In this document: piece after piece, positions 11,292 to 24,700 of the stretch
How positions within the stretch are numbered: position 1 is the stretch's first letter
Layout: each line of letters starts with the position of its first letter
From: Hofstenia miamia
Taxonomy: Eukaryota; Xenacoelomorpha; Acoela
Direction of reading: 5' to 3'
DNA length: 64,000 bases
NCBI GenBank assembly: GCA_004352715.1
Contig: SCFE01000099.1
Coordinates: 966,959-1,030,958 of the forward strand
Program-made: the position numbers and the translations under genes
The notes under the pieces: model-generated
Seen by the model: the letters and a program-made list of their open reading frames with translations, nothing else
What the model was told of the DNA's origin: nothing
The model's database searches: none

Positions 11292-14200
11292 ATGTTTTGA
11301 ATGCCAAGGAGCTTATGGTAAATTTATCCTCTAAAAAATGCAAGTTAATCGTTGGGGTAGTATTCTACCGCAATCAATTTAGCGTTCAAATAATCTCATT
11401 AACATTATAAATTTTTAAATTTGGTACACTGAATAGCTTTTGAGTAATGTGTGACTTAATAACGTCTAGCATGGAAATTATTGAATAAATTTCCGGCCAA
11501 TTATGGAATAATTAATTATGTGAATGAAAATTAGGCAATTATAAAAATAAAAATATTATATACAAAAATAAAGAAAACAGTCGCTATATTATTATTGCAT
11601 CCAATAACCTTTCGCAATTTTAAATCAAAACAACTACTCAATAGGATTCTAGTAGTTGACTATATTCATGACATTTAGAAGTTAAAGTTGCTTAAAAATT
11701 TTGACAACACGCATATTCTGTCTTAATTAAGTTTTTTTTCTTCTGCTTTGTCCAAGCTAATCACACAATTTTAAATTTTTATGTATTCATTGGTACCTCA
11801 ATAAATCCTTTCCACCATGTCAACAGAAATACTCTATGACGATCTATGAAATATATTCTTATGCTTGATGCTTCAAACAAACTTATTCAAATTATATATA
11901 TATATATAATATAATATATGGATAGAGAGATAGATATATGTTTTATTTGAGATGCAACAAGGCATGGCAGTAGAATTTACAAATGTGAAAAATTCAGAAG
12001 TGCATTATTGAGTTTTAATGCATTATAAAAAAGGTCTCTTTATGTAATCTGTTCTACACCTTGGCATTTTATGGTGGTGTAAATAGAATGCTCTTGTCGG
12101 ATATGAATATTCTTTTAAATAGAGTATATTGTGTAAAGGATGATTTATCTTTTGCTTTTTCAAATTCATTTTGTACATTTTCATATATAATTCCACTCAT
12201 CTTTTTTAGTTCTTTGCCGATTATTTTCTCTGCACGTTTTGTAATAATATCTAATCTTTGAATTTTTACACCACAGATAACAAACGAAGCATAGGTCATT
12301 TTACTAACAATCTCTGTTTTATAGAAGAGTTCTAAATCATCTTTATTGAATCATTTCCTCTTAAGAATGCAAGAATTACAAGTGATTTCCTGCCCTTTTT
12401 CATTCTTTTTGTTATTTCTGATTCTAAACTCAAACTTGTATCTATTTCTAACAAATAACTTTGCGTTTGTAACTTGCTTAATCTCCGCTTCGTTTAAAAT
12501 TAGGGGTGGTTGTGAAGATACTCCTCTTGTAGTATTAATTATAGTTTCAACAGTTTCGTTAAGATTCATTTGCATTTTTTTGTCTTCAATTTTCTTGAAC
12601 AAGTTACTTATTTCAGCAAATGCCTCATCTTCATGTGTACAGTTTATTGTATATGTTATATCATTAACAAACTTCACAACAGTTCCTTTATTTATTTTTA
12701 AGTCCTTAATTAATATAGGGAACAGTCGTGGACCATGTACTGTTCTTTCTGGCAGCCCCTTAGATTTCATTTGTGGTTTTGAGAGACTTCCATGTATGTG
12801 TATTATAAGTGTACCAGGGTATGTACATATTTATCTCTTCATGCTCATCTAAGCAGCATTAGATCAATTAGAAGCAATTAGAAAAATTCTTAAAACACAA
12901 GGGCTCTAGTCAAGTTCCACCAACGAGTAATTATAAATTACACTTAAGGCATGTGACGCTGATACACCACTTTTATAAGGATATTGATCTTCCTGAATGA
13001 TTTCTTTAAAGTATGTTTCCGTCAATTGACAAATATATTTTTCTAGTCCTCGCGCAGGGAGGCGTAGCTACGTTCAGAGTTTTCTAATTAATGTTTCTTA
13101 GAAAATTATAAACTTGGTATTCTTGCGGTAATGCTATTTGTCCATTATGGGTAGAATCATTTTCCCAATTTAATGAATCTTCGGATGAACATATATTTGC
13201 AAAATATGCGTTAATACATTCAACTGTTTCTTTGGTTGTTTCACACTTGTTCAGTAATCTTAATATAGTTGCTGTTTTTGCGATTTTTTCTTCTAAGTTT
13301 TTACATATTTCCACCACTTCTTACTTCCTTTTTCTCCTAGTTCTCCCTAGTTTTATTTCCTGAAGTCTACGTACTTCCTCTATCTGCTTAGATAATTTCT
13401 TTACTCTTTGCTTATTATTTTTAGATTGAGCGTCATGTTTTTTATTCAATAAATATTTTAGAAAAGATGTTATCCATGGAGAGTCATTTTTTTGGATATT
13501 TTTATTTTCTTTCTCGGGTACATTGCATAGACGCTGTCTAAGATATTGTAAATATCTTTAGTAAAATTAGCGCACTCATCATTATAAGCTAGTTCCCCAT
13601 TCATTTGCCAGAAGTATCTTTCCATTTTGCAATGCATTTCTTCAGAAAGATAAAAAAANTTTTCTTGTAAGATTTCTCTCTTATTCTTTATATACAAGGG
13701 CTCATAAAGAGCACAAATATTATCAGAATTTCCGAGAGCTGCAATGTTTTCAGGCATTTTATAAACATGATCCATATTGGTAAAAATCTTGTCCCATTTT
13801 GCACATCCCCTTGTTGGAAAATTTACTACTGAATTTAATCCGACTTCATCTATTATATACTGCTGTGGAGCTCTATCGCACTTGCTAGCAATATATCAAT
13901 ATTTGGCTCATATTCTTCACGAATATTCTGAATTTCGTTTATCATTAAGTTTGAAAATCTTTTGTATGTTACATCGGTATAACTATAATTATGTCGATAG
14001 AATCCCATACATATGAGTTCAAATTCACAATCACGTTAAGTACACCATTAAATTCAACATAGTTATCTTCGTATATAATAGAATTTGTCCAGACTTATAT
14101 GTTTTACTTGCATAAAGAGTTACCCCTCCTCCTTTTTCTCGTATTGTTTTGTTTCTTATGAATCTATAAGCTTGATAATTTGCTATATCCTGTAGAATAA

Positions 14201-15673
14201 TTGAGTTCTCATCAGCCCATGTTTCCATTATAACTGCAACACTAACGAATTTTTCTNCTATGAGCTTGATAATTTGCTATATCCTGTAGAATAATTGAGT
14301 TCTCATCAGCCCATGTTTCCATTATAACTGCAACACTAACGCATTTTTCTTGTAGTACCGATTTCTAATTCTGTCATTGTATTATTTAGGGTTTGCGCAT
14401 TGCTTAGAAGAACAATTGGTAGCTTAAATTGTTTTGTTATTATATTCATTTGCTTCTCTATATTACTTCGTACTAGTCATTCATTTTGTGTATTCCCACC
14501 AAAATCTGTTCTTTTAATTAACACCTTCTTGGCTTTTTCATANNNNNNNNNNNNNNNNNNNNNAGAATAATTGAGTTCTCATCAGCCCATGTTTCCATTA
14601 TAACTGCAACACTAACGAATTTTTCTTGTAGTACCGATTTCTAATTCTTTCATTGTATTATTTAGGGATTGCGCATTGCTTCGAAGAACAATTGGTAGCT
14701 TAAATTGTTTTGTTATTATATTCTTTTGCTTCTCTATATTACTTCGTACTAGTCATTCATTTTGTGTATTCCCACCAAAATCTGTTCTTTTAATTAACAC
14801 CTTCTTTGCTTTTTCATATTCGCTGCATTCATTAAATTCGCTAATATGTTCAGAACTTTTGCAGTTTACGCATTTTTGTGATCATTCTTATTTCTGCAAT
14901 CACAGCAGAATTTGCTGATAACTGAGTTTTTACATAATCTTGCAAAATGGCTATACGTTAAGCACTTTCGACATTGTATTGGTTGAATGAAAGGTTTCTA
15001 CAGGACATATTTTGTTTCCTGCACGCACTTCTCTATTAGATATTATGTAACTAAATTTTGCAGGAGTAGTTCTAATAGCTACATTTTTTCTTTATTTTTA
15101 AAATTATAGTGGAACAATTTTTTTTCGTTTTCTCCAAGGTGTTCACCACATTGAACTTCTACTTCGTCTAAAAAATCACCATTAATATTAACAAATTCTG
15201 GAATTTTGTTTCCTTTGCAGAATGTTTCCTTTCTCAGAATTTGACAATTTGGATTACTGGGCTCTATACAATTCATTTTCAATTGCTTTATTTCTGTCTC
15301 CATAAAGCGAAAAATATCTTTCACATCATTTACTTAGTTTGTGATCTTTAGTATCATCTCTGAATTAACTGATTTTCGTTGAGAATGAAGTTGTGATTTT
15401 TTTCACTATTTTATCCAATGGTTCAACACAACTATTTATATTAAAATTATTTAAATTATACGATTGTGGCACAGGATTTTCTTCTATATCTCCAGATTGA
15501 ACTTTCAATAAATGTATCCAGAAATTATCATCTTTAATTTCTCTTCAATATGAGAGGTAAACCATTGTATCTTTTTGAATAATCGTAAACGTTTCATTGC
15601 ATGCATTATTTACTTTTGATTTTTTAATGTTAAGCATTTCAAACTTAATAAAAGTATATGCTGTATAGATACT

Positions 15674-15704
<31 letters not shown>

Positions 15705-18700
15705 ACAGAAACAATTTTATCATTTTCATCACTACTTTCTCAGTGCACGATAGCCAAGTTATTAAAACGCTAACCCTATGAACTGAGTTTATCAATAACA
15801 ATATTGCAAACAAAGCACATACAAGGAAATGGCTAATCAATAGACAAAACACAATTACTGTCTACACTTACATTTTCTAGCCACATGTTAAGTCATTCAT
15901 GATTAGGTATTATTTTTGGGTAGAATTCTACCGCAAGGATTCGTAAACACTTTTTTGACTGAAAATTCAATTAATATATTAAAATTAGCGAATTGTGCCC
16001 CAAGGAAATCCGAAGTTAATGTAATATCCAGTAAAAAATAGGAGTCTTACCGTCAACAACATAGCCATTGGAGGGATTCTGAGAATATATTAGATTTTCA
16101 TGGTTTGGTGAAGACGATGGAAGTCGCGAATGATTTTCCTACAAGCAAAGATTGCAAATAACTACCAAAAAAGTAAAAGGTCTATGGAAGTGTAACCTAT
16201 TCTGTGTGTACAATTAGCACCTAATATAAATATCATGAAAAGTTACTACCCGTAAACTTCAATAATTAAAATTTCCTTCCAAAAGCAAACTTGAAATCAA
16301 AGCCTTGCATTAAAATATAAAATTTTTTAAACAAATACCTATTTTAGATTTCAATATTTCGGACTCGAATCGTAAAATTTTAATCCGGTTTCATCCATGG
16401 GTATATTTTTACTAAATCAAACACAACTACTAAAAAGCAAAATATTTCATGATTCTGAATTAAATTGAACGCACTAGTTCTGCGCAGAGGACATTCAAAT
16501 CTTCATTTCCATAGCAACGAAGTATATTTCTCTCGAGCAACGGATATCAGCAGATAAACAATGCAGTGTCCTACAGCAGCGACTATTTTCACGAAATGCA
16601 TGTTGCGCTGAGAAAATCTGGAAAACGTGTGTTTCTCAGTTATAGTCTGTTTTTCACTAAAAGAAAAACTTTCCAAAAATGAGAATAAAGCCAAAAATTT
16701 GAAATGAAGAAGCAGAATTGTGTGCCTGATATACTTTTTAAAAAAAGCTAAATATTAAATCCCTAAACAATGAAACTTATTTAAAGCTTAATGTTTATGG
16801 CATTAGTTGTGTTGATCACTCATAGTTTGAAAATGTTCTCTTCTCAGTTACATCGCCTGATAAACTTCTTAAGTTTTTTTAATATTTAATTTTTAAATAT
16901 TTTCAGAAAATTTTCTGCAATCTCACTAGAAAATTGGGAAATCATAAGTTATGGAAATTTCCATCACTGTTGAAATATAAAAATATGAATGATGTCAATA
17001 AAATATTGACAGACCTCCTGATACGGGTTAATCACTAATCACTTAATGGGATAAACGAAATCAGAACATAGCTGTAATCACACATCACTAAACGTTGGAT
17101 GTTAAGTATATCCCTACAAGGCAAATGCGCAGCAAGTTTACAGCCATTGCTCTAGTAGGCACTGCAAAATTCAAGGTCAACTTGTTTGTAATTACCAGGA
17201 CGCAATACTCTAAATTTATTAATTTTTTAAAACTGCCAACAATGTTACAATTTGTTGTAAATTACAAATTTTATACTGACATCTATTGTTTGCAAATCGA
17301 CAAATGACATTTTCTGAATAAGAGAAACCATGATGCCTTTCAGCGAGTGTAAAAAGTTTGACTAAACAAATTTGAGCACTTGCTGTCTACAGTAGTAAAT
17401 AGATGAAGTAAAATTTGTGCAAAATGAATTGAAGAAAACTTTCTCAAATGTTGTTCACTCTGTTGGAGAGTGGCATAATTTTAGACTATCTTAGCTATTG
17501 AAACAATTAGTAGCAATAAACCCTTCAAGCTCATACTGTGTGGAGTGCAAAACGCACAAACATTGTTGAAAGCGCTTTTAGCTTTTAACTGCAAAGGATT
17601 CATCAATGGTAAACAAAATCTGTGGAACTCGGGGGTTAACTTACTAATGGCCGAATATTGTACCCTTTCACTATTTAGTATTTGAATTTTTGTATATTTT
17701 GTGCATGAAATAAGGAAAATTAAACTAGAATTCCACTGTCAAATATGTCGGGCTCTCACTTCAATATTTTTATGTCAGACCTAAATAGAAGTCTCCACTA
17801 CGTACCTGATCTGGAACCATGAATTTCAGGATACTACTCATAGTTTTTGCCAAATTTGAACAAAATGGAAGACATGCTTTTGGACCACAAACGATAATTG
17901 GACGAAAAATTTTCGCGGGACTAGTGTGGGACGAGAATAGGATCCTATAATATGATCCCTCAGAACCGTAGTCTAAATGCCTTAATATATAATGGCTTCA
18001 ACATAATAATTGAATTACTGTTAGCGTGTCATTTTAAATTCACTGATAGAAATAGATATTTAGTATAGTAGGATTAGGAAATCACAGGCCATTTATCTGA
18101 AGTAATAAAATACAATGAAAGACGATTGAATAATTTATGTAAATTGCCGGAATCATAACTATCTTTAAGAAAGCAATAAAAATAAGCTAATCATTGATTT
18201 GTGTCTATAAACCAGGATTTCTTGATGAGGGAGGGACCTCTTACTCATGAACGTGTGAATGACCAAAGTTTTTGAAAATATTCAAAAAATAAACCATAAA
18301 AATGCATTTCACCACTTTCATTTTTAAAACTTTGAAGTTTTTTATATACATTTTTTTTTCAACCAATCAAAATCAATATTGAAAAACGTACAGTGTAGAA
18401 AAATGGGGAAATTCTACTGTCCTCCTGCTTACGGCACTGAAACATTGTACCTACAAAAAACATTTAGGTTTCCTGGTATTTTAAGATGAAACATCATTGG
18501 TGACACCTAGCAGTGTAGCTAAGAATGAAATAAAAATTACGTTTTCGAATTCTTCTCTGCTTTGAGTTGTCAAAGGTTGATGGGAGAACTTGCATGTGTT
18601 TCCACTATAGCATTTCAATCCTCGGTGAAAGTACTTGCATGGCACCAATTGATGAACAAAGGAACAGTCATCTCCTTTCAAACAAACTCCATTTTGATAA

Positions 18701-21700
18701 TAGCGGCAAATTTCGGGAACTTTTTCGAAACGTGCATTTGTGTCATGCGAGAATTTACAATTTTTCCCCTAAAATTAGGAAAATTTACTTTTATAAGCAT
18801 TATAAGCGGTGACAAAAGTCGATTGTTTTTAGCAGGCGGGCCCATCCTCTAGACTAGCTATTTTATAATTACATGGGAAAACTTTATGAAAACAAGATTT
18901 CAGTTTATATTCAACAACTTATTACAGGCTTTAATTAATATTGATTTGGTGCATATTTGTAAGCAAACTTAATAATAATTAGTTATATCAATTAAATAAT
19001 AAATGAACACAAATTTAAGATTTAGCAAAACAAGTATAACAGTATAATTCTTAGTAACTTGCAAAATGCAGAAACTTTGTAAATTCAGAGAATGTAGCTC
19101 GGAATGACTAAAAATTGATNATTTTTAAAACTTTGAAGTTTTTTATATACATTTTTTTTTCAACCAATCAAAATCAATATTGAAAAACGTACAGTGTAGA
19201 AAAATGGGGAAATTCTACTGTCCTCCTGCTTACGGCACTGAAACATTGTACCTACAAAAAACATTTAGGTTTCCTGGTATTTTAAGATGAAACATCATTG
19301 GTGACACCTAGCAGTGTAGCTAAGAATGAAATAAAAATTACGTTTTCGAATTCTTCTCTGCTTTGAGTTGTCAAAGGTTGATGGGAGAACTTGCATGTGT
19401 TTCCACTATAGCATTTCAATCCTCGGTGAAAGTACTTGCATGGCACCAATTGATGAACAAAGGAACAGTCATCTCCTTTCAAACAAACTCCATTTTGATA
19501 ATAGCGGCAAATTTCGGGAACTTTTTCGAAACGTGCATTTGTGTCATGCGAGAATTTACAATTTTTCCCCTAAAATTAGGAAAATTTACTTTTATAAGCA
19601 TTATAAGCGGTGACAAAAGTCGATTGTTTTTAGCAGGCGGGCCCATCCTCTAGGCTAGCTATTTTATAATTACATGGAAAAACTTTATGAAAACAAGATT
19701 TCAGTTTATATTCAACAACTTATTACAGACTTTAATTAATATTGATTTGGTGCATATTTGTAAGCAAACTTAATAATAATTAGTTATATCCATTAAATAA
19801 TAAATGAACACAAATTTAAGATTTAGCAAAACAAGTATAAAAGTATAATTCTTAGTAACTTGCAAAATGCAGAAACCTTTGTAAATTCAGAGAATGTAGC
19901 TCGGAATGACTAAAAATTGATTAGATTTGTGAAAGATTACACAGAATTACATGTGAGTATTTAAGTTATACTGCAGGGCAATATGTATGTCGAGTGGAAA
20001 CATCTTGAATTTTTTAACAAAGCCATAAAATAAAACTACATTGGCACAATATTGACGATACAAAATCGTTGTAACAGATTGCATTGCTAGTGGTTAAAAT
20101 TAAAATGTATTCAAGCCAAGAATATCAGTAAATATGCCTTCCATTTAGTCATAAAACAAGAATGAATAGCTTTATACGGTATGAAATTGCTTAGGCAAAT
20201 AGTTAGTAAAACTAAATTGGAAATAGTGTACAATGCTACTGTGCAAAGTTTCACAGGTTTTGCGTCATCAGCTTTTGCACATTTTCCGAAGAAAACTTGA
20301 TTTGAAATTACAGAGAGTACAACGACGGGTAGAAAAAATTATATCACCATTAAGAGATTTTAATTCCAGGAAACTGTTGAAGAACGCAAATATAGACAAT
20401 CATTACTTCTATTTGAGAAATAATTTACTCTCTTCAATGACATGCATATTTTTTTCGATCCGGGACAGTGCGTGGACCCGGTGTAGGCCCGTAGCGCGCA
20501 CTTTCCCACCCCGGCTGCTTACAGCTTTCCCATTCATTCAAAATTAGTGTGAGACGTAATGAATAGGTTATGATAGTCAACTTCAGCAGGGCAGGGTCGG
20601 CCTTCAAATGTCCGTATGAAAGCTCTAAGAAATGCTTCATCTGGCCAAAGGAAGAAACTGTTTTGTGTAACAGGCATCTTTGTTAAACTTGCTTAAGCCA
20701 TAAAATAATTGTATTATTCAATATCTACAGCGTACAAAAAACTACCAAGTCTACGTACACGTAGTAAAAAAGTAAACAGTAAGTGATAATATTTGGCATT
20801 TTATAGAAAACACGGTTTTTTTCATATAACTTAAAAAAGGAAGTGGCGAGGATCGACAAACGGAGTTAGATGGTGGAGGAAATGAGGCAAGGTTTTTTAA
20901 GGGGGCTGCTCATGGAGCAAAACATTATTGAGTTGATAACACTGAACCAAGTAATTGTCATTTTTAGAGGTTATAAAGAATGTTTGTTTGATAAAATTTA
21001 GTGAAATTACTTGGAAGTTTAGTGGCATATTGGAAAATTAATTACCATACATGATTTAGTAGCTGTTGAATTAACGCTTCCAATTTGATTAGTAGCAGTA
21101 AGTTTCTTCTTGTTCTACATTTAATTTGCACTCAATAAGTGAACTGGCTACTTTTATATACTGAAAAAAATATTGGATTCATAAAAAGATGCTTAAAGCT
21201 AAAATAAAATTTCATTTTGCAATGATAGGATAATGTGGACTGGTTAAACCCAGTCTGAATAAAAAAATCTTAAATCTGATCTGGCCCGAATTTTTTGCAT
21301 GATATAAATCGGCAATAATTGATATTGTTCATTATAACTTTTCTAGTGGTAGTATTGCTTGATAACGTTTGAAAAACGATTCTATATTTTCTAAGCCGTA
21401 AAGGATTCAAAATATTATGCAGTTGTGCCATCAGTGTCTTGAAAATTGTTACACAATAAGTATGGGCAATGGATGAGGCAACATGGAGCATTAGAATAAA
21501 AGAAGTGAGGCAAGATAGTACAAGTTAAGCTAGTGATTCTGGGGCAGACGACAGAGTCCGTTTGATGGGGTGGGTATCTTGCAAAAAATAGATCATGTGT
21601 TACCTCTCTACAGAATCCTTCATGAAGAAAACGACACATTCGGTTTTCACGTTTATTACGAAGAGGTAAGTCGTCACTTCGAAGAAATGACTTTGATGAT

Positions 21701-24700
21701 TCAAAGCTTCGTTGGCTGTCGATGACTTCATTTTCGGACTAAATATTCAACATTTGACAAATAGTTTATTTACTGAATAAAGAAGAAAACAATATTCACG
21801 ATGATAAAATAATATACTGCAAGTGAATTTATTTAGTTAGTCTGTTTTCAATGTTGAAGTAGTAGATGTACTACACCGGATACATAACAATTTCAAAGGT
21901 GGCCAAACGTTACAATGTGCACAAAAAACTAGTAACTTCACTACCCTAATCTGCACATCATAACTAAATATTCTCGAATCTACTCGCAATATTTCAAATA
22001 TTTCCTAGGGGTGTCATCTGAGAAAAAAATTGACTGAGTTTATTCAAATATCTATTTTAATAATATTGAACTTGATATCAAATCAAATGAAGTCATACCA
22101 CAAACGGCAAAAATCATTGTTAATAAATTGATATTTTCGTTGAATATCGTGTTAACTAACCGACTTTTTTCGAATTCTAGACCATTTCAAAATTCAATTT
22201 TGCTACAAAATTCCAAGTATGGGGAAGAGAATTTCAACCCCATATTGTCTGTCACCTCTGCCTACACGTGCTAGAAGAAAACTAAATTAAAATAATTTGG
22301 AAAAAGCCTAAAACTATGTATTAAACATTAATGATTTATTTTCAATGCAGCAAGTGCACACAAAATTCTCATCATACCTAAAAGCGTTTACAGCGATACT
22401 CAAGTTAATCAAATAATTTCTTTAGAAATTAACAACTTGTGATCTGATGGCAACCGGGTTCTTGAGGTATTTAGCAATTGTCTTATGCCAACAATTGAAA
22501 TTTATAATTTCCTGCTATATATGGCTTAAAATATCAGATGCAAAAACACATTTTCAAAAACAATTTGACTGATTGCGACATGTGATCCATGACAACGTCT
22601 ACACTAACTTTTTCTTGAAGATTCATTCATTAATTAACATATTTTAAGGAAACCCTTATCAAACATGTTAGTCTCTTATAACGTCAACTTAGTTCAGTAA
22701 TTCAATCTTAAAAAAATGAAATAAATTACTATTGAGTTGCTTTTCGTGGAGTCTTTTGATCTTGACCTTAATATGTTCAGTACTCTCCGAGGCATACGTG
22801 CAATTTCGAAGATGTCTAAAATATGTTTTTTACTCGGAATTTTCGTATATTACGTTACCTTCAATTATTTTAGAGTTGTCATTCTTCTTTCCGTAGATTT
22901 CTTCGCAGTAAAAGTTCATCATGTCGTCGTCGGTTTCACTAAAACAATACAAATTTCTAAAAACAAAAAGATTTTTACCTTTGGTCAGAATGCTTGCTTC
23001 GCTTGCTTTGAAGCCCTTCCTAAAATGATTAGGTAAGAAAAAACAAAAAAACCATTTTTAGGTGAAATTAACAAATTTTTATAATGATTTTGATGTGCAC
23101 ATAAATGCAAATAATAACACTCAAAAATAAACTTGAAAACTTATTAATAAATAATTTATTACAATATATATATTTATAATTTAATTTAAAAAATTTAAGT
23201 GTTAAGGCAATTTCAAAAATTAAATGCATACTTGAACCCTAATATGCTCTACTAATTTTACCGGATTAATGGATCCATCCCTCTAATTTTTAGAAACATT
23301 CTTACCATTTCAGTGCATTTTTTAAAAAATAGATGGATTTTGTTGCTTTTATCAATTTTATAGATCTAAGCGCTAACTCAAAGTTACAAATCCACGCTTC
23401 CAAAACCTAAAACCTTAATTTTGATTATTTTACAAACCTAATCCCTAAACCAAAGAAAAACCATAAAAACCTAATGATCTGACATCAAATTTGGAAACAA
23501 GGAACCAAAATGCTAAACATGTGTTGTTGAGATGAAATTTGGACCATGCAAAAGCAAATAATTTTTTAGGAATGGGGGTGTCTAATACTCTTACACACAA
23601 CCTTTTGAAATTTAGTAAGAACCTAATGTTTTCAACTGTTAGTTAAATAGAAAAACAATAGAACTATTTATTGGAGCAATATTAAAATCTATCTTGCCAA
23701 ACAAAGTTGTCTAAAAAGGAAAATCCAAATTTTTTCATTCCATCTCATTCTTTTTTTGGAATCATTTTTCATTTTCTTAAAACCCCATAACTTTTTAAAT
23801 AATCAAAGGTTTAGCTAAGGTCTTGCACTTCATGGACCTACTTTTTAAAGATCTTTCAGATGCATCTTTCAAGTTAAAAAGTTCAATAGTTTTCAAACCC
23901 CTGGGAGTCATCTAAGAAAGGCTAACGATACAGTACCGGTATCTATTTGTTGCAACTAACAACATTTTTAGTTTAATTTAGTGCAATTTTAAAAAAATAA
24001 TTTTTATCATTATATTTTGAAAATATCAATATTACATTAAAACATATTAATGTCACTGGATATATATATATATATATATATATAAATTTGATCATTATTA
24101 GACTTAGCAATATAGAGGGCTGTACTAATATTTTAGTTTATTGTTTAGGAATGGAAACACACCTCATTATCATCCAAAGCGCTTCGCTTTAAATTGTGGG
24201 TTAGCTCGTTTTTGGCAGATCTGCTTTTCTCCTAAACAAATCAAGAAATAATATAAATACAGGTTCTCAAATTTTTTTATGATTGATTTAATGTAGAATT
24301 ATGAAAATGCCTCTACATATAATTAGGAACGTAGGATTGTAGGCGTTGGAATTCGAAATTTAATTAAGCAATTAAAGAATTAATTAGGAACTTAAAAATG
24401 CGCTGTTCAAATTTTAAGGGCGACCATAGCCAATAACAAATATTGAAATTAGTTTAAGGGAGAAAAAATTAAGTTGTTTAATGATCCTCAACAGTCACAT
24501 TTAATCACCATTTTTTGTGTTTCAGTAAACTCATTCGTTTTGTATTTAAGAAAAATTTTTTTCAGATAGGTATAGTTAAAATAATTTATACTTTTAAAAT
24601 TTTAAGTGTTAATCACTAATGTAGGGTAAAATAAATGAAAAAATTATATTTCAAGAATTTGCCAATTCACGTTTTAAGAATAATTGATTTTCTTTTTAAC

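Larger units (their letters stand above)
12060..15600 (-). mobile_element. Decayed APE-type non-LTR retrotransposon (LINE) in intron 7
   Basis: Pieces in the right order on the minus strand: a gag-like ORF1 piece (15324-15079) and Cys/His-knuckle-like coding near 15000-14840; endonuclease sequence ETWADENSIILQD (14228-14031); spacer region (13775-13084); reverse transcriptase with GLPERTVHGPRLFPILI and KFVNDITY (12770-12351), corresponding to PQGTVLGPILF and FADD motifs with mutations; RT C-terminal thumb (12299-12069). Many stops and frameshifts, so it is dead. It shares transcript orientation with the host gene. N joins at 13659, 14257 and 14543-14563 scramble part of it. Clade not resolved. 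Confidence 0.75.
18320..19922 (+). repeat. Two ~800-bp near-identical direct copies joined by one N
   Basis: Copy 1 spans 18320-19119 and copy 2 spans 19121-about 19922. By eye I count about six single-base differences, for example near 18853/19654, 18875 and 19069/19875. Allele-like divergence and a lone N at 19120 indicate a retained second haplotype. The block contains exon 6 of the zinc-finger gene. Confidence 0.9.

Noticed and set aside
11216-11410. Peptides rich in YIYIYI (also at 62589-62987)
   Set aside because: Translation of (TA)n microsatellites.
12346-12852. Plus-strand frame with hydrophobic membrane-like segments
   Set aside because: Antisense to the LINE reverse transcriptase fragment at 12351-12770.
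14169-14830. Direct repeats resembling a repeat-spacer array
   Set aside because: Repeat units are LINE coding sequence with breaks at N positions; an animal genome; no CRISPR features.
18541-19569. A protein with six CCCH fingers
   Set aside because: The second exon copy comes from an N-joined near-identical block and is best read as an assembly duplicate.
18562-19653. Plus-strand frames duplicated at 18562-18852 and 19363-19653
   Set aside because: They are opposite-strand readings of zinc-finger exon 6 and its duplicate.
22737-23036. Plus-strand 99-codon frame with hydrophobic segments
   Set aside because: Overlaps minus-strand exons 3 and 4, which have splice sites and matching phases.
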